Assembly: GCA_905221605.1 (NCBI GenBank)
Contig: CAJNDS010000924.1
Coordinates: 393,501-457,500, forward strand
Reading direction: 5' to 3'
From: Symbiodinium natans
Lineage: Eukaryota > Sar > Dinophyceae > Suessiales > Symbiodiniaceae
Length of the DNA: 64,000 bases
Shown one piece after another: positions 21,858 to 32,999 of this stretch. The notes under the pieces were generated by a model that saw only the letters and a program-made list of their open reading frames with translations, ran no database searches and was not told the DNA's origin. Positions within the stretch are counted from its first letter, which is position 1. Every line of letters starts with the position of its first letter. Position numbers and translations under genes: made by a program.

Positions 21858-22176
21858 ACGATACCAACCTTAAGACGTGAAGTCCCAACTTTGCTGCTGT
21901 GGACCGCTTTCTTGGGTTGGGCTATGATGCGCTGGCCCGGCTGGCCCTCATGAAAAGGGAGACCTATGGGGGGGAGGGCCGCAAAGGCGCATGCTGGTAA
22001 GGTAGTCCAGTGTCCCCCCGCCCCCCCCCCATACCCCAACAACCTGACCCTCTGAGCCCTCACAGCCTTGCCCAAGACCCCTTAACTAGGCAATATTCCT
22101 TATATAAATGCTTCCAAGGATCTCTACATCAATTGAGGTATGTTCCTGAATCACGGGCTATTGGGCTGTCTGGGTG

Positions 22177-22654
22177 AAACCTAACACACAACGCCGGCGC
22201 AGACCCCAAACAGTTCAAGACACGGTGCCGGATTCCCACAACATCGACGCTGCTGACTCTACCTCCAGCAGCAGACCACCTAGGACCCAGAGTAGGCCCG
22301 TATTCTCTTTGTTTAGGGTTTAGGTTCCCTTATTATGCAAAATTTAAACCCCAAAGGGGTACCCTTTTTTTGTTCCTAGGTTACTCTTGGGTCTAGCCAC
22401 TCGAAGATGACCTCCAATACCTTCAAGAGCACTCCAAGGACACTCCAAGGTCCCGACTGCGCCATGGGTTTTGGGTTTAGGGTTTAGGGTTTAGGGTTTA
22501 GGGTTTAGGGTTTAGGGTTTAGGTTCAGGGTTTAAGGTTTTGGGTTTAGGGTTTAGGGTTTAGGGTGTCGTCCCAGTGTTCCAGAGGCAGGAAAGTATAG
22601 AAAGCAACCACCTCGCGGCCACACGCGCGCATACTCCAAGGGCCCATGCGCCTG
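22177..22654 (+). CDS. Putative exon series
   Basis: 22177-22280 (KPNTQRRRRPQTVQDTVPDS), 22396-22464 (PLEDDLQYLQEHSKDTPRSR, after a family F element ending GGTCTAG) and 22566-22654 (VVPVFQRQESIESNHLAATR, followed by donor GTGAAG in a family D remnant). Low-complexity polar protein; no family recognised. Confidence 0.25.
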
Positions 22655-23116
22655 TGAAGTATATACTTGGGCCCTGGAGCTGCTATAAGACCCCTTTAAG
22701 GCACAAGCATATACCATACATGATATACATTTTGTTGGAGGGTTCTTTTTATGCAACCCTGTCTAGGGTTCTTGGGTAGCCTTCCCTCGGACCGTGCGAA
22801 GACCTCCTCACACCTCGTCTGTGCTAGGGGCTGAGGGTTCAGGGTTTCGGGTGTGTAACCCACGTCCTGAACCTGCTACCCATCCAGTCCCCCCATGTGA
22901 AGTCCATGTAACGACCTTTCACATCCCCCCCCCAAAAAATAAACCTCTGACACTCCTTCATAAACCCTTCAATTTGTAGCCCAGTGGTACCCTTTTGTGC
23001 CCATTTTATGGTTCAAGGTTCCCTGAAAAAAAAACAACCCCCAAAAGAGGGTACCCTTATTGTGATATGGTTACTGGGCTACTGATAAACTGGAATCCAA
23101 ATCCTAAACCCTAAAC

Positions 23117-23217
23117 TTGGGATGTGCCCCCTTATACTAACAGTCCTTAATAGGGACTATAATAGAGGGTACTACAATCTCTATGAAGGGCTGCTAGTAT
23201 AAGGGGGAACATCCCAA
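23117..23217. mobile_element. Family G element in a telomere-type tract
   Basis: TTGGGATGTGCCCCCTTATAC...TATAAGGGGGAACATCCCAA, with CCTAAAC on the left and CCCCAAAC on the right. Other copies: 4134-4232, 25151-25243, 27102-27197, 33028-33094 (short) and right half 1086-1129. Confidence 0.85.
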
Positions 23218-23580
23218 CCCCAAACTCTTGTGTAATCAAAACCCTAAACCCTTTGCCCTAAACTCCCTAAACCCCTAACCCTAAACCCTACACCCTAAAC
23301 CCTGAACCGTAAAGCTCTTGTGTGAGCCGATCGATAGCCCAGGCCATGGTGAGTAGCCAAGGACAGGAGCTGGAGCCCGGAAGGCCCCCGGCGGTCCCAA
23401 GAATACGAGGTGACAAGGAAGTGGCTTCGGGTTTGGGGTTTAGGGTTTAGGGTTTGAGGGTTTGGGGTTTAGGGGTGTATATTCATTTTAGGGTTGGACA
23501 AGCAGGTTTCGGCGGGTTCGCTGGTGCCCGAAGCCCTGAAGCAAGATACCATTGGAGCTGCATCTCCCGCGGCTCCTCTG

Positions 23581-23712
23581 ACTTGGAGGTTCATGGTACT
23601 TGTTGACCAGTTATAGCTGTACTTCTAACCCACTTATAAGCCACTTAAGTAGTTGTGACTTGGGTTCTAAGTACAGTTAGAATTGGTTAGTAAGTACCAT
23701 GAACCTCCAAGT
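23581..23712. mobile_element. Family A element
   Basis: ACTTGGAGGTTCATGG with inverted right end; TGA lies on both sides. The flanking sequence (SLVPEALKQDTIGAASPAAP on the left) may be coding. Confidence 0.8.
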
Positions 23713-23835
23713 GATTTTGCACTTGGCATGTCCTATCACGGCGAAGCTAGCGTGGCATGAAAGTGGCATCAAGATATACTGCGTTCCTCGTGGAGCTCTG
23801 CCAGAGCTCCAAACCCTAAACCCTAAACCCTAAAC

Positions 23836-24133
23836 CCTGGCGCATGTCCTTAGCCGGCCGGCCTGCCTTTGCAGAGCATCTGAAGCAGTCCTACTTGGGG
23901 GTTCATGGTACTTACTAACCAATTAGAACTGTACTGATAACCACCTTGTAAGCCCCGAAGTGCCCTAATGTGGTTATAAGTACAGTTCTATACGTACAGT
24001 TAAACCTGGCTAATAAGTACCATGAAGCTCCAAGTGTCCTTTTACCCAGTGAGAAGGTTTTGTCCTGCGACACGATTAGGCACATTAGTTTATGTAGCAC
24101 CTTCTCCTCCACATCAGTCAGCGTCTTCTTCAT
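23836..24133 (-). CDS. Putative N-terminal exon pair split by a family A introner
   Basis: Read on the minus strand, exon 1 (24133-24039) starts MKKTLTDVEEKVLHKLMCLI and exon 2 is 23890-23836. The family A element between them begins GACACTTGGAG and ends CAAGTAG, followed by GAC. This gives an exact GAC duplication, a GA donor and an in-frame join (KR|TASDALQRQAGRLR). The exon then meets GTTTAGGG, again a possible donor. No family recognised. Confidence 0.45.
23892..24035. mobile_element. Family A element acting as a minus-strand intron
   Basis: Full element; with GAC at each side it forms the intron of the minus-strand exon pair 23836-24133. Confidence 0.75.
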
Positions 24134-24450
24134 TTAACATCTAGCACGGTTTAGGGTTTAGGGTTTAGGGTTTAGGGTTTAGGGTTTTCCACATCAACTT
24201 TGGACAAGTCCATTCCAACAACCAAGGGTGGGTGTGTGGGTGTTGGAGTTTGTGCGCTTGCACAGTGTTGCTGCGTGCACGATTTGCCCTCGGAGAGTGG
24301 CCCACGACCCTAAACCCTAAACCCTAAACCCTAAACCCTATAACCCTAAACCCTAAACCCTAAACCCAAAGCCCCATACAAACCCTAAACCCTAAACATC
24401 TGTGGCCCAGAACAGACGCAGTTGATTCTTGGTGTCTCTGGCTGCTGCAG

Positions 24451-25107
24451 GCAATCCAGAAGAAGCTCAGGCACCAAGGCGCAGACCGACCTAATGCAGT
24501 GGGCTCTTGGATTACAAAACGGTTACTCTCAAGGCTCCGAGGACTCTGATGTAAGGGTTTTTGGGCCCAAAAAGCCTTATATATATATATTTATATTTAT
24601 ATTTATTATTAAGGCTTTTGGGCTATTTTGACCCGAAACCCGAAACCCTAAACCCTAAACCCTAAACCCTAAACCCTAAACCCTGGTTACGATGGCGCCC
24701 AAGTGGCCGAGTGGAGAGGTACCATCCGATGGACTCTCGGATGGTTCGACAGACGACGCGCAGAGGCCCAGCCTTACCAGTGTCTTGGACCCAGAGTAGG
24801 CCCTGATCCCCCCTTTTAGGATTCAGGGTTTAGGGTTTAGGGTTTAGGGTTTAGGGCTACTAGGACCCAGAGTAGGTCCGCATTCCCTTTCTTTAAGGGT
24901 GGGTTCCCTTGTTAGCCCCTTTATAAACCGAAAACAGGGTACCCTTTTTTATGCCTAGGCAACTCCTGTGTCTAGGTGTGCATTGAACAGGTTCGAGCCA
25001 TAGTAGGACGAGTAAAGAAGTCTGTTCGGGTGCTTTGCTTTGTAGGAAGTGAATGCATAGCACTTGATAAGGTCGGTGGCAACTTCCTTGAGTGGGAACG
25101 TGCAACC
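24451..25107 (+). CDS. Putative exon chain with a family F composite intron
   Basis: Open stretches: 24451-24550 (AIQKKLRHQGADRPNAVGSW), 24692-24781 (starting MAPKWPSGEV) and 24976-25107 (VCIEQVRAIVGRVKKSVRVL). The last two join in frame across 24782-24975, which starts GTCTTGGACCCAGAG and ends GTGTCTAG, followed by GTG. Function unknown; the first stretch may belong to another gene. Confidence 0.45.
24527..24632. mobile_element. Family L element
   Basis: CTCAAGGCTCCGAGGACTCTG...TTTTTGGGCCCAAAAAG...AAGGCTTTTGGGCTATTTTGA. Two further copies: 49177-49266 and 57891-57979. Confidence 0.65.
24782..24975 (+). mobile_element. Family F composite: left arm, TTTAGGG tract, full element
   Basis: GTCTTGGACCCAGAGTAGGCC...CAGGGTTTAGGG(n)CTAC then TAGGACCCAGAGTAGGTCC...CCTGTGTCTAG. 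It behaves as an intron between in-frame stretches (GTC donor, AG then GTG). Confidence 0.8.
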
Positions 25108-25614
25108 GAAACCCTAAACCCCAGACCCCACAGATTAACAAGGGAACCATGTTGGGATGTTCCCCCTCATACTAACAGTCCTTAATACGATATTTCGTTT
25201 CCCCCATTATAATCCCTATTAAGGACTGTTAGAAGAAGGAAGGGTATCACAAGAGCCCTGCTTCAACCCTAAACCCTAAACAACCCTGCGGTTTACGGTG
25301 TTGGGGTTTGGGGTTTGGGGTTTAGGGTTTAGTTTAGCCCTAAAACCCCAAATCCTGCACCTCGTCGCAAGCCCTGGCTAACCGCCTCGCATGGTTGGGA
25401 CTCTTGGTTTGGGAGCATTCGCCCGTTGTCAGGCAAAGGAAAGGCAAGGCCCTATGATTGTACAAACTTTTTTTGGTGCTTCGGGCACTTGCTATGAGAC
25501 GACATCCTTGCACGCAGCTTCGCTAAAACTGCAATGTGGCCCGAGCCCCCTGTTGGTTCGACGTGGAGGTTGTAAAGAAAGCTGCGTCGCACCAGGTTCC
25601 AACCGGAACATACA

Positions 25615-26568
25615 ATGGTGTCGTCCGTGCTCTGCTTGCTGACGATCTTGCCCCTGAGCTCGGCAACCTTCCCTTCTTGCAATGGGACCGCCAGCCCTGA
25701 CACACCTTCCACAGGAAACTCCACTCCTGACGTTCCTGTGGAGGTGAATGTTCAGGGGCAGAGTGGCAAGTTCACAATCGTTCCCAAGAATTCCTCCGGG
25801 AACTCGGTTGGCATCAGGGTGACCATGGACGCACTCCGGGAAGTGGATGCCGCTGGCAGCGCGGTGGGCCAGACGGGTAACGTGAAGCACTCTGTGAACA
25901 CGTTTGCCGCGCAGGACTTCACGGTGGGCAGCGTGGAGCAAGTGACAGTTGGTTCTGTGAGTGCCGCGAAGATCTCGTTTGAGTCCACCATCTCTAGCAT
26001 CGGCAAACTCGGCGTGGACACTTACCTCATGGCGGGCGATGGCGATGTTGGTATGAACAACGACTCGTGGTCCGTAGATATTGGGGACTTGAAGTGGAAC
26101 ATCCGTCTGTGGGACTGGACCTGGTGCGGAGACTCGGGCGCCACCTGCAAAAATGGCGAAGTGGGGGATGCCATCGAGCTGGACATCACCGTGCAGAACA
26201 TGGGTGGTGGGTCGGCCAGCAAGAAGGCTGGTAGCAACAAGACGGTCTCGCTGGGTGGCTCGGCCGAGTTGCAACTATCAACAGCTGTACAAACAGACTG
26301 CGCCTGGGTGGAGATGGCCGATGGGTACCCGATGGTCACCACGCAGGGCAGCGGCACCACCATCACCTTCCGCTTTCCGCGCTTCAGCTCCTCCTCGCTG
26401 TATGACCCAGTGATCTCCGGCTCATGCGGCGAGCTGGGCCTCGACTGCGGGGGTGGCTCTATCAGCACCACCTCGGGAGGGAGCAACTCAGTGAGCTCCA
26501 CAACTGCGGGTGCAGGAGTGACTTTGGCAACAGCCCTGGCCATCACTGTTTCTGCATACATCGCCTGA
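25615..26568 (+). CDS. Secreted, probably GPI-anchored protein of unknown function, single exon
   Basis: 317 aa from ATG to TGA. Residues 1-18 (MVSSVLCLLTILPLSSAT) form a signal peptide. A Ser/Thr-rich linker (about 280-298) leads to a C-terminal hydrophobic tail ending VTLATALAITVSAYIA, the usual layout for GPI attachment. NGT, NST, NSS, NDS and NKT are possible N-glycosylation sites. The middle is rich in alternating polar/hydrophobic stretches, suggesting beta structure, and has WDWTWCGDSGATC and SCGELGLDC cysteine pairs. Codons are strongly G/C-ending, unlike the flanks. It is unbroken by any element or telomere-type tract, in contrast to pirin. I recall similar proteins in dinoflagellates but cannot name a family. 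Confidence 0.85.
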   Translation: MVSSVLCLLTILPLSSATFPSCNGTASPDTPSTGNSTPDVPVEVNVQGQSGKFTIVPKNSSGNSVGIRVTMDALREVDAAGSAVGQTGNVKHSVNTFAAQDFTVGSVEQVTVGSVSAAKISFESTISSIGKLGVDTYLMAGDGDVGMNNDSWSVDIGDLKWNIRLWDWTWCGDSGATCKNGEVGDAIELDITVQNMGGGSASKKAGSNKTVSLGGSAELQLSTAVQTDCAWVEMADGYPMVTTQGSGTTITFRFPRFSSSSLYDPVISGSCGELGLDCGGGSISTTSGGSNSVSSTTAGAGVTLATALAITVSAYIA

Positions 26569-26940
26569 GGTTGGTCTAGTCAAGCTGATTCCGTATAGCC
26601 GGGCAAGGCTGAAGCGCGTCCAGCAGAGATGTCGAAGCAGCCATGCCCCCTTAATTTGGCACTACAGCTTTCATGACATGTTCGATGAAACATTTTGGTC
26701 TTTTGAAGCTTTGAATTTCAAGCACCTCCAACAAGACCTGTGACGCTGACACAGCGGAGAGGTTGCAAGCTCACGCGCAAAATCGACCCTTTTCCATGTT
26801 TTGGGGGTTCTGGGTACCCTTCTGATAAAATGTTAAATAAACCATAAACCCTCAATTTTGAAATGGCTATTGGGCGACCAAAGACAAGATTATTCCTTGG
26901 AGCCATAGTTGCTGTGCGCATTTTGCTGCAACCCTTGTAT
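26569..26940 (+). other. 3' flank of the single-exon gene
   Basis: About 230 bp of unique sequence, then a degenerate family C-like stretch (26800-26882). No AATAAA-type signal stands out, as is usual in dinoflagellates. Confidence 0.4.
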
Positions 26941-27639
26941 CAGATCCGTAGGGATCCATGTACCTGTGTAGTATAGACTTGGGCCTTAAAGGGTTCCTTA
27001 AGGGGCCAAGTATATACTACATAGGTACATGCATCGTGAGGGTTACAGCCCCCAGAACCCCAAACCCTAAACCCATCTGCACCCCTTTTATCAGCTGTAA
27101 GTTGGGATGTTCCCCCTTATGCTGACAGTCCTTGAGAGGGATTTTGATAGGGGGTGCTATAATCCCTATTAAGGAGCTGTTAGTTTCAGGGGGAAGCTAT
27201 ATACCCCAAACCCTAAACCAGTAAGGAAGGACTTCGCGTTTATTTTTAAGGGTTTAGGGTTTAGGGTTTAGGATTTAGGGTTTAGGGTTTAGGGTTTAGG
27301 CTTGGCCAGGCCACGCGTGGAAAGCAAATCCTCCGAAATCAGCAAGTATGGGCTCGAGGCCGCAGACTTGGCTTTGAGGGTTTAGGGTTTAGGGTTCAGG
27401 GTTAAGGGCTTAGGGTTTAGGGTTTAGGGTTTAGGGTTTAGGGTACCAGGATGTGCTGTTGGTGTTGGTTTTTGCGGCTTCAGGCGTTCAGGATCCTTAT
27501 GCCGTCGGTCTCTGCGCCAGTCATTCGACATCCTAAACCCAGTTTCCCAGGGAGCCCAAGACCCAAAGAGCCCATTAGGGTTTAGGGTTTGGGGTTTAGG
27601 GTTTAGGGTTTAGGGTTTAGGGTTTAGGGTTTAGGGCAT

Positions 27640-28154
27640 ACTTGGGATGTTCCCCCTTATACTGACAGTCCTGAATAGGGATGATAGTGCCCCTTTTTAT
27701 AATCCCTATTCGGGACTGTTAGTATTTAAGAGCCTCCGGCTCAAGCCGCCGACCCCGCTGGAGCATAGTTGAGAGGTCTAGCATGGTTCGAAGATCATCC
27801 CAGCCTGCTCGGCAGAGTTCTGTGAAACGTTTGGGGGGGGGGGGGGGGGGAGGGGGGGGGGGAGGGGCGGGGAGGGGGGGGGGCGGGGGTGTGGGGGGGG
27901 GGGGGGGGGGGGTGGGGGGTGGGGGGGGTGGGGGGTGGGGGGGGGTGGGGGGTGGGGGGCCTACCCCCCTGTGCTGAACCGCCTGTTTACGCTGTGCGGG
28001 TGGCGCGGTCCTCCACGAAAAATTGTGCACCGACCCCCCTACCCCCCCCCCCCCCCGCGTTTTCGGGGGGTAAGGAGGGAAAGAGGGAGGTTTTCACCTC
28101 CTCAAACCCATCCAACACGCCGCCAGGGTCGGCGGATAAGGGGGAACATCCCAG
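27640..28154. mobile_element. Family G element split by a family H insertion
   Basis: The left part ends GGACTGTTAGTA at about 27726. The right end TAAGGGGGAACATCCCA resumes at 28137. Between them lies family H, with TA at both joins. Confidence 0.75.
27727..28136. mobile_element. Family H element with long G-rich core
   Basis: TTAAGAGCCTCCGGCTCAAG, then CCGCCGACCCCGCTGG, a G-rich core (27832-27960), GGGGTAAGGAGGGAAAGAG and an inverted GGGTCGGCGG end. Confidence 0.7.
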
Positions 28155-28539
28155 CCAACACCCCTTAATTAAGGAATATGCCCTTACATTCTGAAGGGAC
28201 CCGAAATATGATTTGAGGTCGATTGCTTTATTAAGGGGTATTGGGCTCTTACCTGCCCGCACCCTTGAACAACCTTTATTTGCAGCCTTAGACCATGAAC
28301 GCCCGAAGCCGAAACTCCCGGTGACCAGCTGTTCCCCACGTGCTGCGGGCGCTACACTAGCACGGCATCACAGACCAGTAGACCCGACTGAACTCCCCAA
28401 AATTGCATTGTGCACTGTGTCATAGCGCCAGTCTTATGTCCGGAATTGCCATTGCAGGCTTCGTGCAAATTCAGCCATCTATGGAAACTTGCTGCTGTAA
28501 GTCTCGGAATCATCTGGCTTTACACAATCCTCAGGACAA

Positions 28540-28648
28540 CCCAGAGAGCCCAAGACCCCTTAAAAGAGGAATATTCCTTAAAGCATATTGAGGAGCCCGA
28601 AATGATTTAAGGTACATTCCTTAATTAACGGTATTGGGTTGCTTGGAC
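28540..28648. mobile_element. Family B element
   Basis: CCCAGAGAGCCCAAGACCCC...GTATTGGGTTGCTTGG. Other copies nearby: 28151-28250 and 28722-28900 (interior enlarged to 179 bp). More distant copies: 584-709, 22070-22175, 43661-43772, 44490-44611, 45138-45310, 46518-46632. Confidence 0.8.
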
Positions 28649-28910
28649 AATCCTCCGATATCACACACCAAAACCCTAGAAATCTGCAACCAGCCTTGGC
28701 TAAGAACAAGCTCACCGCTTGTCCCCAAAGAGAGCCCAATACCCCTTCGTTAGGGATGTCCGCCGGTCATACTCGGTCATACAGTTCCGTGTTTTTTTCG
28801 CAGTCGCTGTTTCCCGTCACAGTGCGATTTTGCCATTGTACATTAAGGTCTTCCCGTAAACCCTGAAGTCCTTAACTGAGGGTCTTGGGCTCTTGGGGTC
28901 TCACACTAAA

Positions 28911-29237
28911 TTTAAGAGCCTCCGGCTCAAGCCGCCGACCCCGCTGGAGCATAGTTGAGAGGTCTAAACCCGCTCGCATGGTTCGAAGATCATCCCAGCC
29001 TGCTCGGCAGAGTTCTGTGAAACGTTTGGGGGGAGGGGGGGGGGGGGGGAGGGGGGGGGGAGGGGGGGGGGAGGGTGGGGGGGGGGGGGGGGGGGGGGGG
29101 TGGGGGGGGGTGGGGGGGGGGTGGGGGGGGGGGTGGGGGGGGGGGTTGGGGGGGGGGAGGGGGGGGTGGGGGGGGAGGGGGTGTGGGGGAAAACACACTG
29201 ATCATTTGGGGGGGTAAGGAGGGAAAGAGCAAATTTT
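28911..29237. mobile_element. Family H element, second copy
   Basis: Left about 105 bp nearly identical to the first copy, apart from an AACCCGCTCGC-type insertion. G-rich core 29027-29190, then GGGGTAAGGAGGGAAAGAG. Confidence 0.7.
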
Positions 29238-30267
29238 AACCCTAAACCCTAAACCCTAAATTGTTTTCGGTTGAGGCATTCGCTGGCACGAAGGCGAAGC
29301 GCGAGGTGCAAAAAATTGGGGGGGGGGGGGGGGGGTGGCTTGTGGTTGATGGGTGCACCTGAGAGAGCACCGGGCTCAAAAGGGTGAGGGTTTAGGGTTT
29401 AGGGTTTAAGGTTTAGGGTTTAGGGTTTAGGATTTAGGGTTTAGGGCGATCTTTGGCTTGAGGTTGGGAGGGCTGAGCCCGGGGAGTTGCCGAGGAGCCT
29501 CGTACCAGAGGACCCTCTAGACTACTGTTTGCTGAAGAACGCCCGGCTTTAAGGTTGAGGGTTTAGGGCTTAGGGTTTAGGATCCCTGTATTGCCCGTAT
29601 TTTCTTTTTAAGTGTGTTGGGGGTTCTTAAGCGAACAGTAGTAGAACAGCAGAGTATCACAGATGTCCGAAACCCTAAATATCTGCAATGTATGGAGCTG
29701 TACTCTATAAGGATCCATGTACCTATCTGGTATACAGTTGGTCCTTAAGGGGCTTCCTACATGGTAGCTTCAGGGGCCATGTATATACTGCATAGGTACA
29801 AGGGTCCTTCGGGCTTGTGACAAGGGGCCCACAACGACTGAGGATGCCCAGTTGTGCCATGTGTTTAGATTTCAGGTTTAGGTTTTTAGGGTTTGGGATT
29901 CAGGGCTTGGGGTTCAGGGTTTAGGGAGGGCTTTGTGAGTTTGAAAAAAATTCTTGTTCCCACCCACCCAGACTTCAGTGCTTTTTGCGGCTGTTGCTCC
30001 AGAGCACAGGCATTTTGATTTCTACTCGCCCTAAATCTTGAAGAGATTTTTCTGTGGGGCCCCTAAGGGCTCAGCCTCTAAGTAGCTCCAAGTATGGAGA
30101 ATGGGGTCTTGAAAACCAAAGGTAAGTAAACGAAAGTTGTCGTCCCCTACGTGCGCACCCGGCCAGAACTGGTGCGATGTCCGCGATGACGACGACAGCG
30201 ACGATCAAGAACTATGGTTGTCTGCTTCGCTCTTCCCTTAGATGGAGAGGGTGTGCATGTATCAACC

Positions 30268-30365
30268 TCAGGGACCCAAGAACCCAAAAATAGGGGTCAT
30301 GTACCCTATCCTATCAAGGTATATGAATCAGAAACCCTTTTGGGGGATTCATGTGGTCCCCAGAA
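30268..30365. mobile_element. Family I element
   Basis: GGGACCCAAGAACCC...GGGGGATTCATGTGGTCCCCAG with inner GTCATGTACCCTATCC / GGTATATGAATC arms. Another copy lies at 42374-42464; a degenerate one at 3931-4078. Confidence 0.65.
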
Positions 30366-30838
30366 AACTCAGCTGGTGCACAACTCTCGCAGCGGTGCGC
30401 CAGCAATTCAGTAGCCGTTCGTCCTTCACCTTTGCAAACGCACATGCAGGTTCTCACCGCCACATCCTTGGCGGTCCCACTAGATTCTTTTCCCGAAGCC
30501 CTAAACCCTATAAACCCTAAACCCTAGACCCTGCGTCTTAAACTCGGCACTGCCCAAGGCCCTTCGCCAAAGTCGATTCGGTTGACTCTCAGCCGGCGTC
30601 ACCAGCCTCCCCGGCAACACCCAGTGGCCGTCTCTTGGCCAAAAAAGGGCCTCAGAGAGCCCCAACTACCCCTCGAAAAAGGAGTAATATACTTTAAGTA
30701 TGTACCTTAGAGCGTTTTAGGGCTTAGGAGAAGAAACCTTAAATCATTTTGGATCCTATATTACTATATTGGGGCCGAGCAAAGTGCGCGGTCCAGAGCT
30801 TTGGCTCTATAGGATCTCAAGGCGTCGCGCATGCAATG

Positions 30839-31015
30839 CCCAGAGAGCCCAACACCCCTTGAGTCTGGGGTGTAGGGTTCAGGGTTTAGGGTTTAGGGTT
30901 TGGGGTTTAGGGTTTAGGGTTTAGGGCCGGGTTTAGGAACCTTGAAATTATAAAGGGATCCTCACTATGATTTATGGAAGAGTCCGTAATTTGTGGGTAT
31001 TGGGCTCTTTGGGGT
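30839..31015. mobile_element. Family B element with TTTAGGG tract in left arm
   Basis: Left end CAGAGAGCCCAACACCCCTT, then a TTTAGGG tract (30873-30927), then the rest of the element to GGGTATTGGGCTCTTTGGGG. Confidence 0.75.
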
Positions 31016-31229
31016 GAATGGCCTGCTCCTGTAGTTTTGACAGCTTCAGGGCGCACATATAGACCCTAAACCCTAAACCCTAAACCCTAAACCTTAAACC
31101 TTAAACCCTAGACCCTAAGCTCTGCATAAGCTGCAGGGGACTCTACCTGGTTTAGGGTTTAGGGTTTAGGGTTTTTTCATCCTTTAGGTCGAGATTGTCA
31201 TAGGCCGAATAGGAGAGTGCGGCACCCTA

Positions 31230-31371
31230 ACCCAGAGAGCCCTAAACCCTAAACCCTAAACCCTAAACCCGCAGAGTTGACTAAGGAATAGACCTTAACA
31301 ATTACTTAGGGCCCCTCTAGAATTTAAGGGCAAATTCCTTAATTAAAGGGAGACTTGGGCTCTTTGTGAAG
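31230..31371. mobile_element. Family B element with CCCTAAA tract in left arm
   Basis: CCCAGAGAGCC is followed at once by CCCTAAA units (31240-31270), then ACTAAGGAATAGACCTTAA and the right half ending GACTTGGGCTCTTTG. Confidence 0.75.
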
Positions 31372-32106
31372 TGCGGTTACCCCGAAGAGTTCCCAAGACG
31401 CCTTAGCTCAGGAATATGCATGAACAGAAAGTATACGAGTTAAGGATCCCGTTTAGGGTTTAGGGTGTAGGGTTTTTTTTAGGGTTCAGGGTTCAGGGTG
31501 AACCAAACAGGGACTCTCATTTAAGTTACGAGTTCAAGCAGGCTCCAAGAGAACAGTGCGGCGTCGGCGCCGCAGCAACGGAGAGGAAGATCCCGGGCCC
31601 AGCACCTTTGCAGGATTGACTAGAGAGTAGGGTTTAGGGTTGAGGGCTGAGGGTTTCAGGTTCAGGGTTCAGGGTTAGGGATTTAGGGGTTTAGGGTTTA
31701 GAACCTAGGTCCCCCTGTAGTACCCCTCATTCCCACTTGTTTTGGGGGTTCCTCATTAAGACTGACTAGTAAACCGAAAGGTGCCCTTTTTATTGTGGAG
31801 TTACCGTTAAGCCTGATATCCCAGTGGTTCCATTTACCGTTCTTTTTTGGGGTTCCGCTCCCTTATAAAGAAACCAATCCAACAAGAGGGGTGCCCTTAT
31901 TATGATATGGTTTCTGAGCTACCAAGTAAGGGGTTCATCGAGGTTCAGGTTGTCTCGGACTTAGGCGAAAAAAGGCTTAGGGGTTTAGGCACGCGGTTTA
32001 GGGGTTCGGTTATGGGAGCAGGTCTTTCTTGTGCGGGGTTTAGGGTTTAGGGTTTAGGGTTTAGGGTTTAGGGTTTAGGGTTTAGGGTTTAGGGTTTAGG
32101 GTTTAG

Positions 32107-32999
32107 TCGTGTCGCCAAGCTCCCAAGAGTCAGAGTCTCCGAAGCTGTGGGTTGAGGATTTGTCGTTTCGGGTCATAGCAAACTTGAGGAAGGGATCCTT
32201 CAGGTTGCCTTGGTGCTTTAGACTTGAGGGCAACCCTAAACCCTAAACCCTAAACCCTAAACCCCAAACCCCGTCGAAACCGTCAGGGGTGGGGCCTTGA
32301 CTTGATAGTGGCGTGTGACCGCCCTTCGTATCAGCGAGGCTTTAGCTTGAAGGGGTTTACCTCTTTGGTTCCGGTAGTAAACTAAACCCTGTAGACCCAA
32401 AAAAAATTTAAAGGCATTTCTTCCAGCTGTCTTCGGATCATGGACAGACTGTTCCCTGCGATGTGCCCGTATCAGCAGGGCGGGCGGCAAAAAGCCCAAA
32501 AAGGAACTACATCAGAGCCTCCCAGGAAGTGTTTATTTCGCCCGAAACCCTAAACCCTAAACCCTAAATCCTAAGAAACGCTTAACCCCAATTCCCTGTT
32601 TACTCCCAGGCAAGCCTGTGGAGCACACCGTGCCGCCCCGCGGATGCAGAGAAGCACCTAAACCCTTTAATGAAGGAAGAGACCTTAAATCATGTTAAGG
32701 GGTCCTTATGAACAAGGCGTCCTTGTCAATATGATTTAAGGTAGATTCCTTGTCTAAGAGTAGGGATCCTTAACATGATGTAGGTCTATTCCTTAGTTTA
32801 GGTTTTTTTTTTTGGGGGGGGGGGGGGGCTGTTTGGGCACCGGCCGGAGCCCTTTGCTGACTTTAGGCTTTGCCTGGTTTTGATGTCTTATGGGTTTAGG
32901 GTTTAGGGTTTAGGGTTTAGGGTGAAAAAACGGAAACCAAGCACTTGGGTCCAAATCCACACGCTTGCCTGTGAGCTAAGCACACAAGGTGCTTCTTGA
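32107..32999 (+). CDS. Putative exon series ending at TGA
   Basis: Open stretches between telomere-type tracts: 32107-32229 (PSSQESESPKLWVEDLSFRV), 32287-32379 (GWGLDLIVACDRPSYQRGFS), 32426-32490, 32527-32544 and 32623-32657. The last, about 32922-32999, reads VKKRKPSTWVQIHTLACELS and ends in a stop. Acceptors TTCTTCCAG, CCTCCCAG and TTTACTCCCAG are good. Phases were not all resolved. Family unknown. Confidence 0.3.

Noticed and set aside
22996-23016. Spliced-leader match CCCATTTTATGGTTCAAGG
   Set aside because: It is part of the family C consensus, present in several copies, and diverges from the leader elsewhere.
25492-26274. 260-aa minus-strand open frame
   Set aside because: It overlaps the 317-aa + strand gene, which has a signal peptide, GPI-type tail and biased codons; the minus frame is its shadow.
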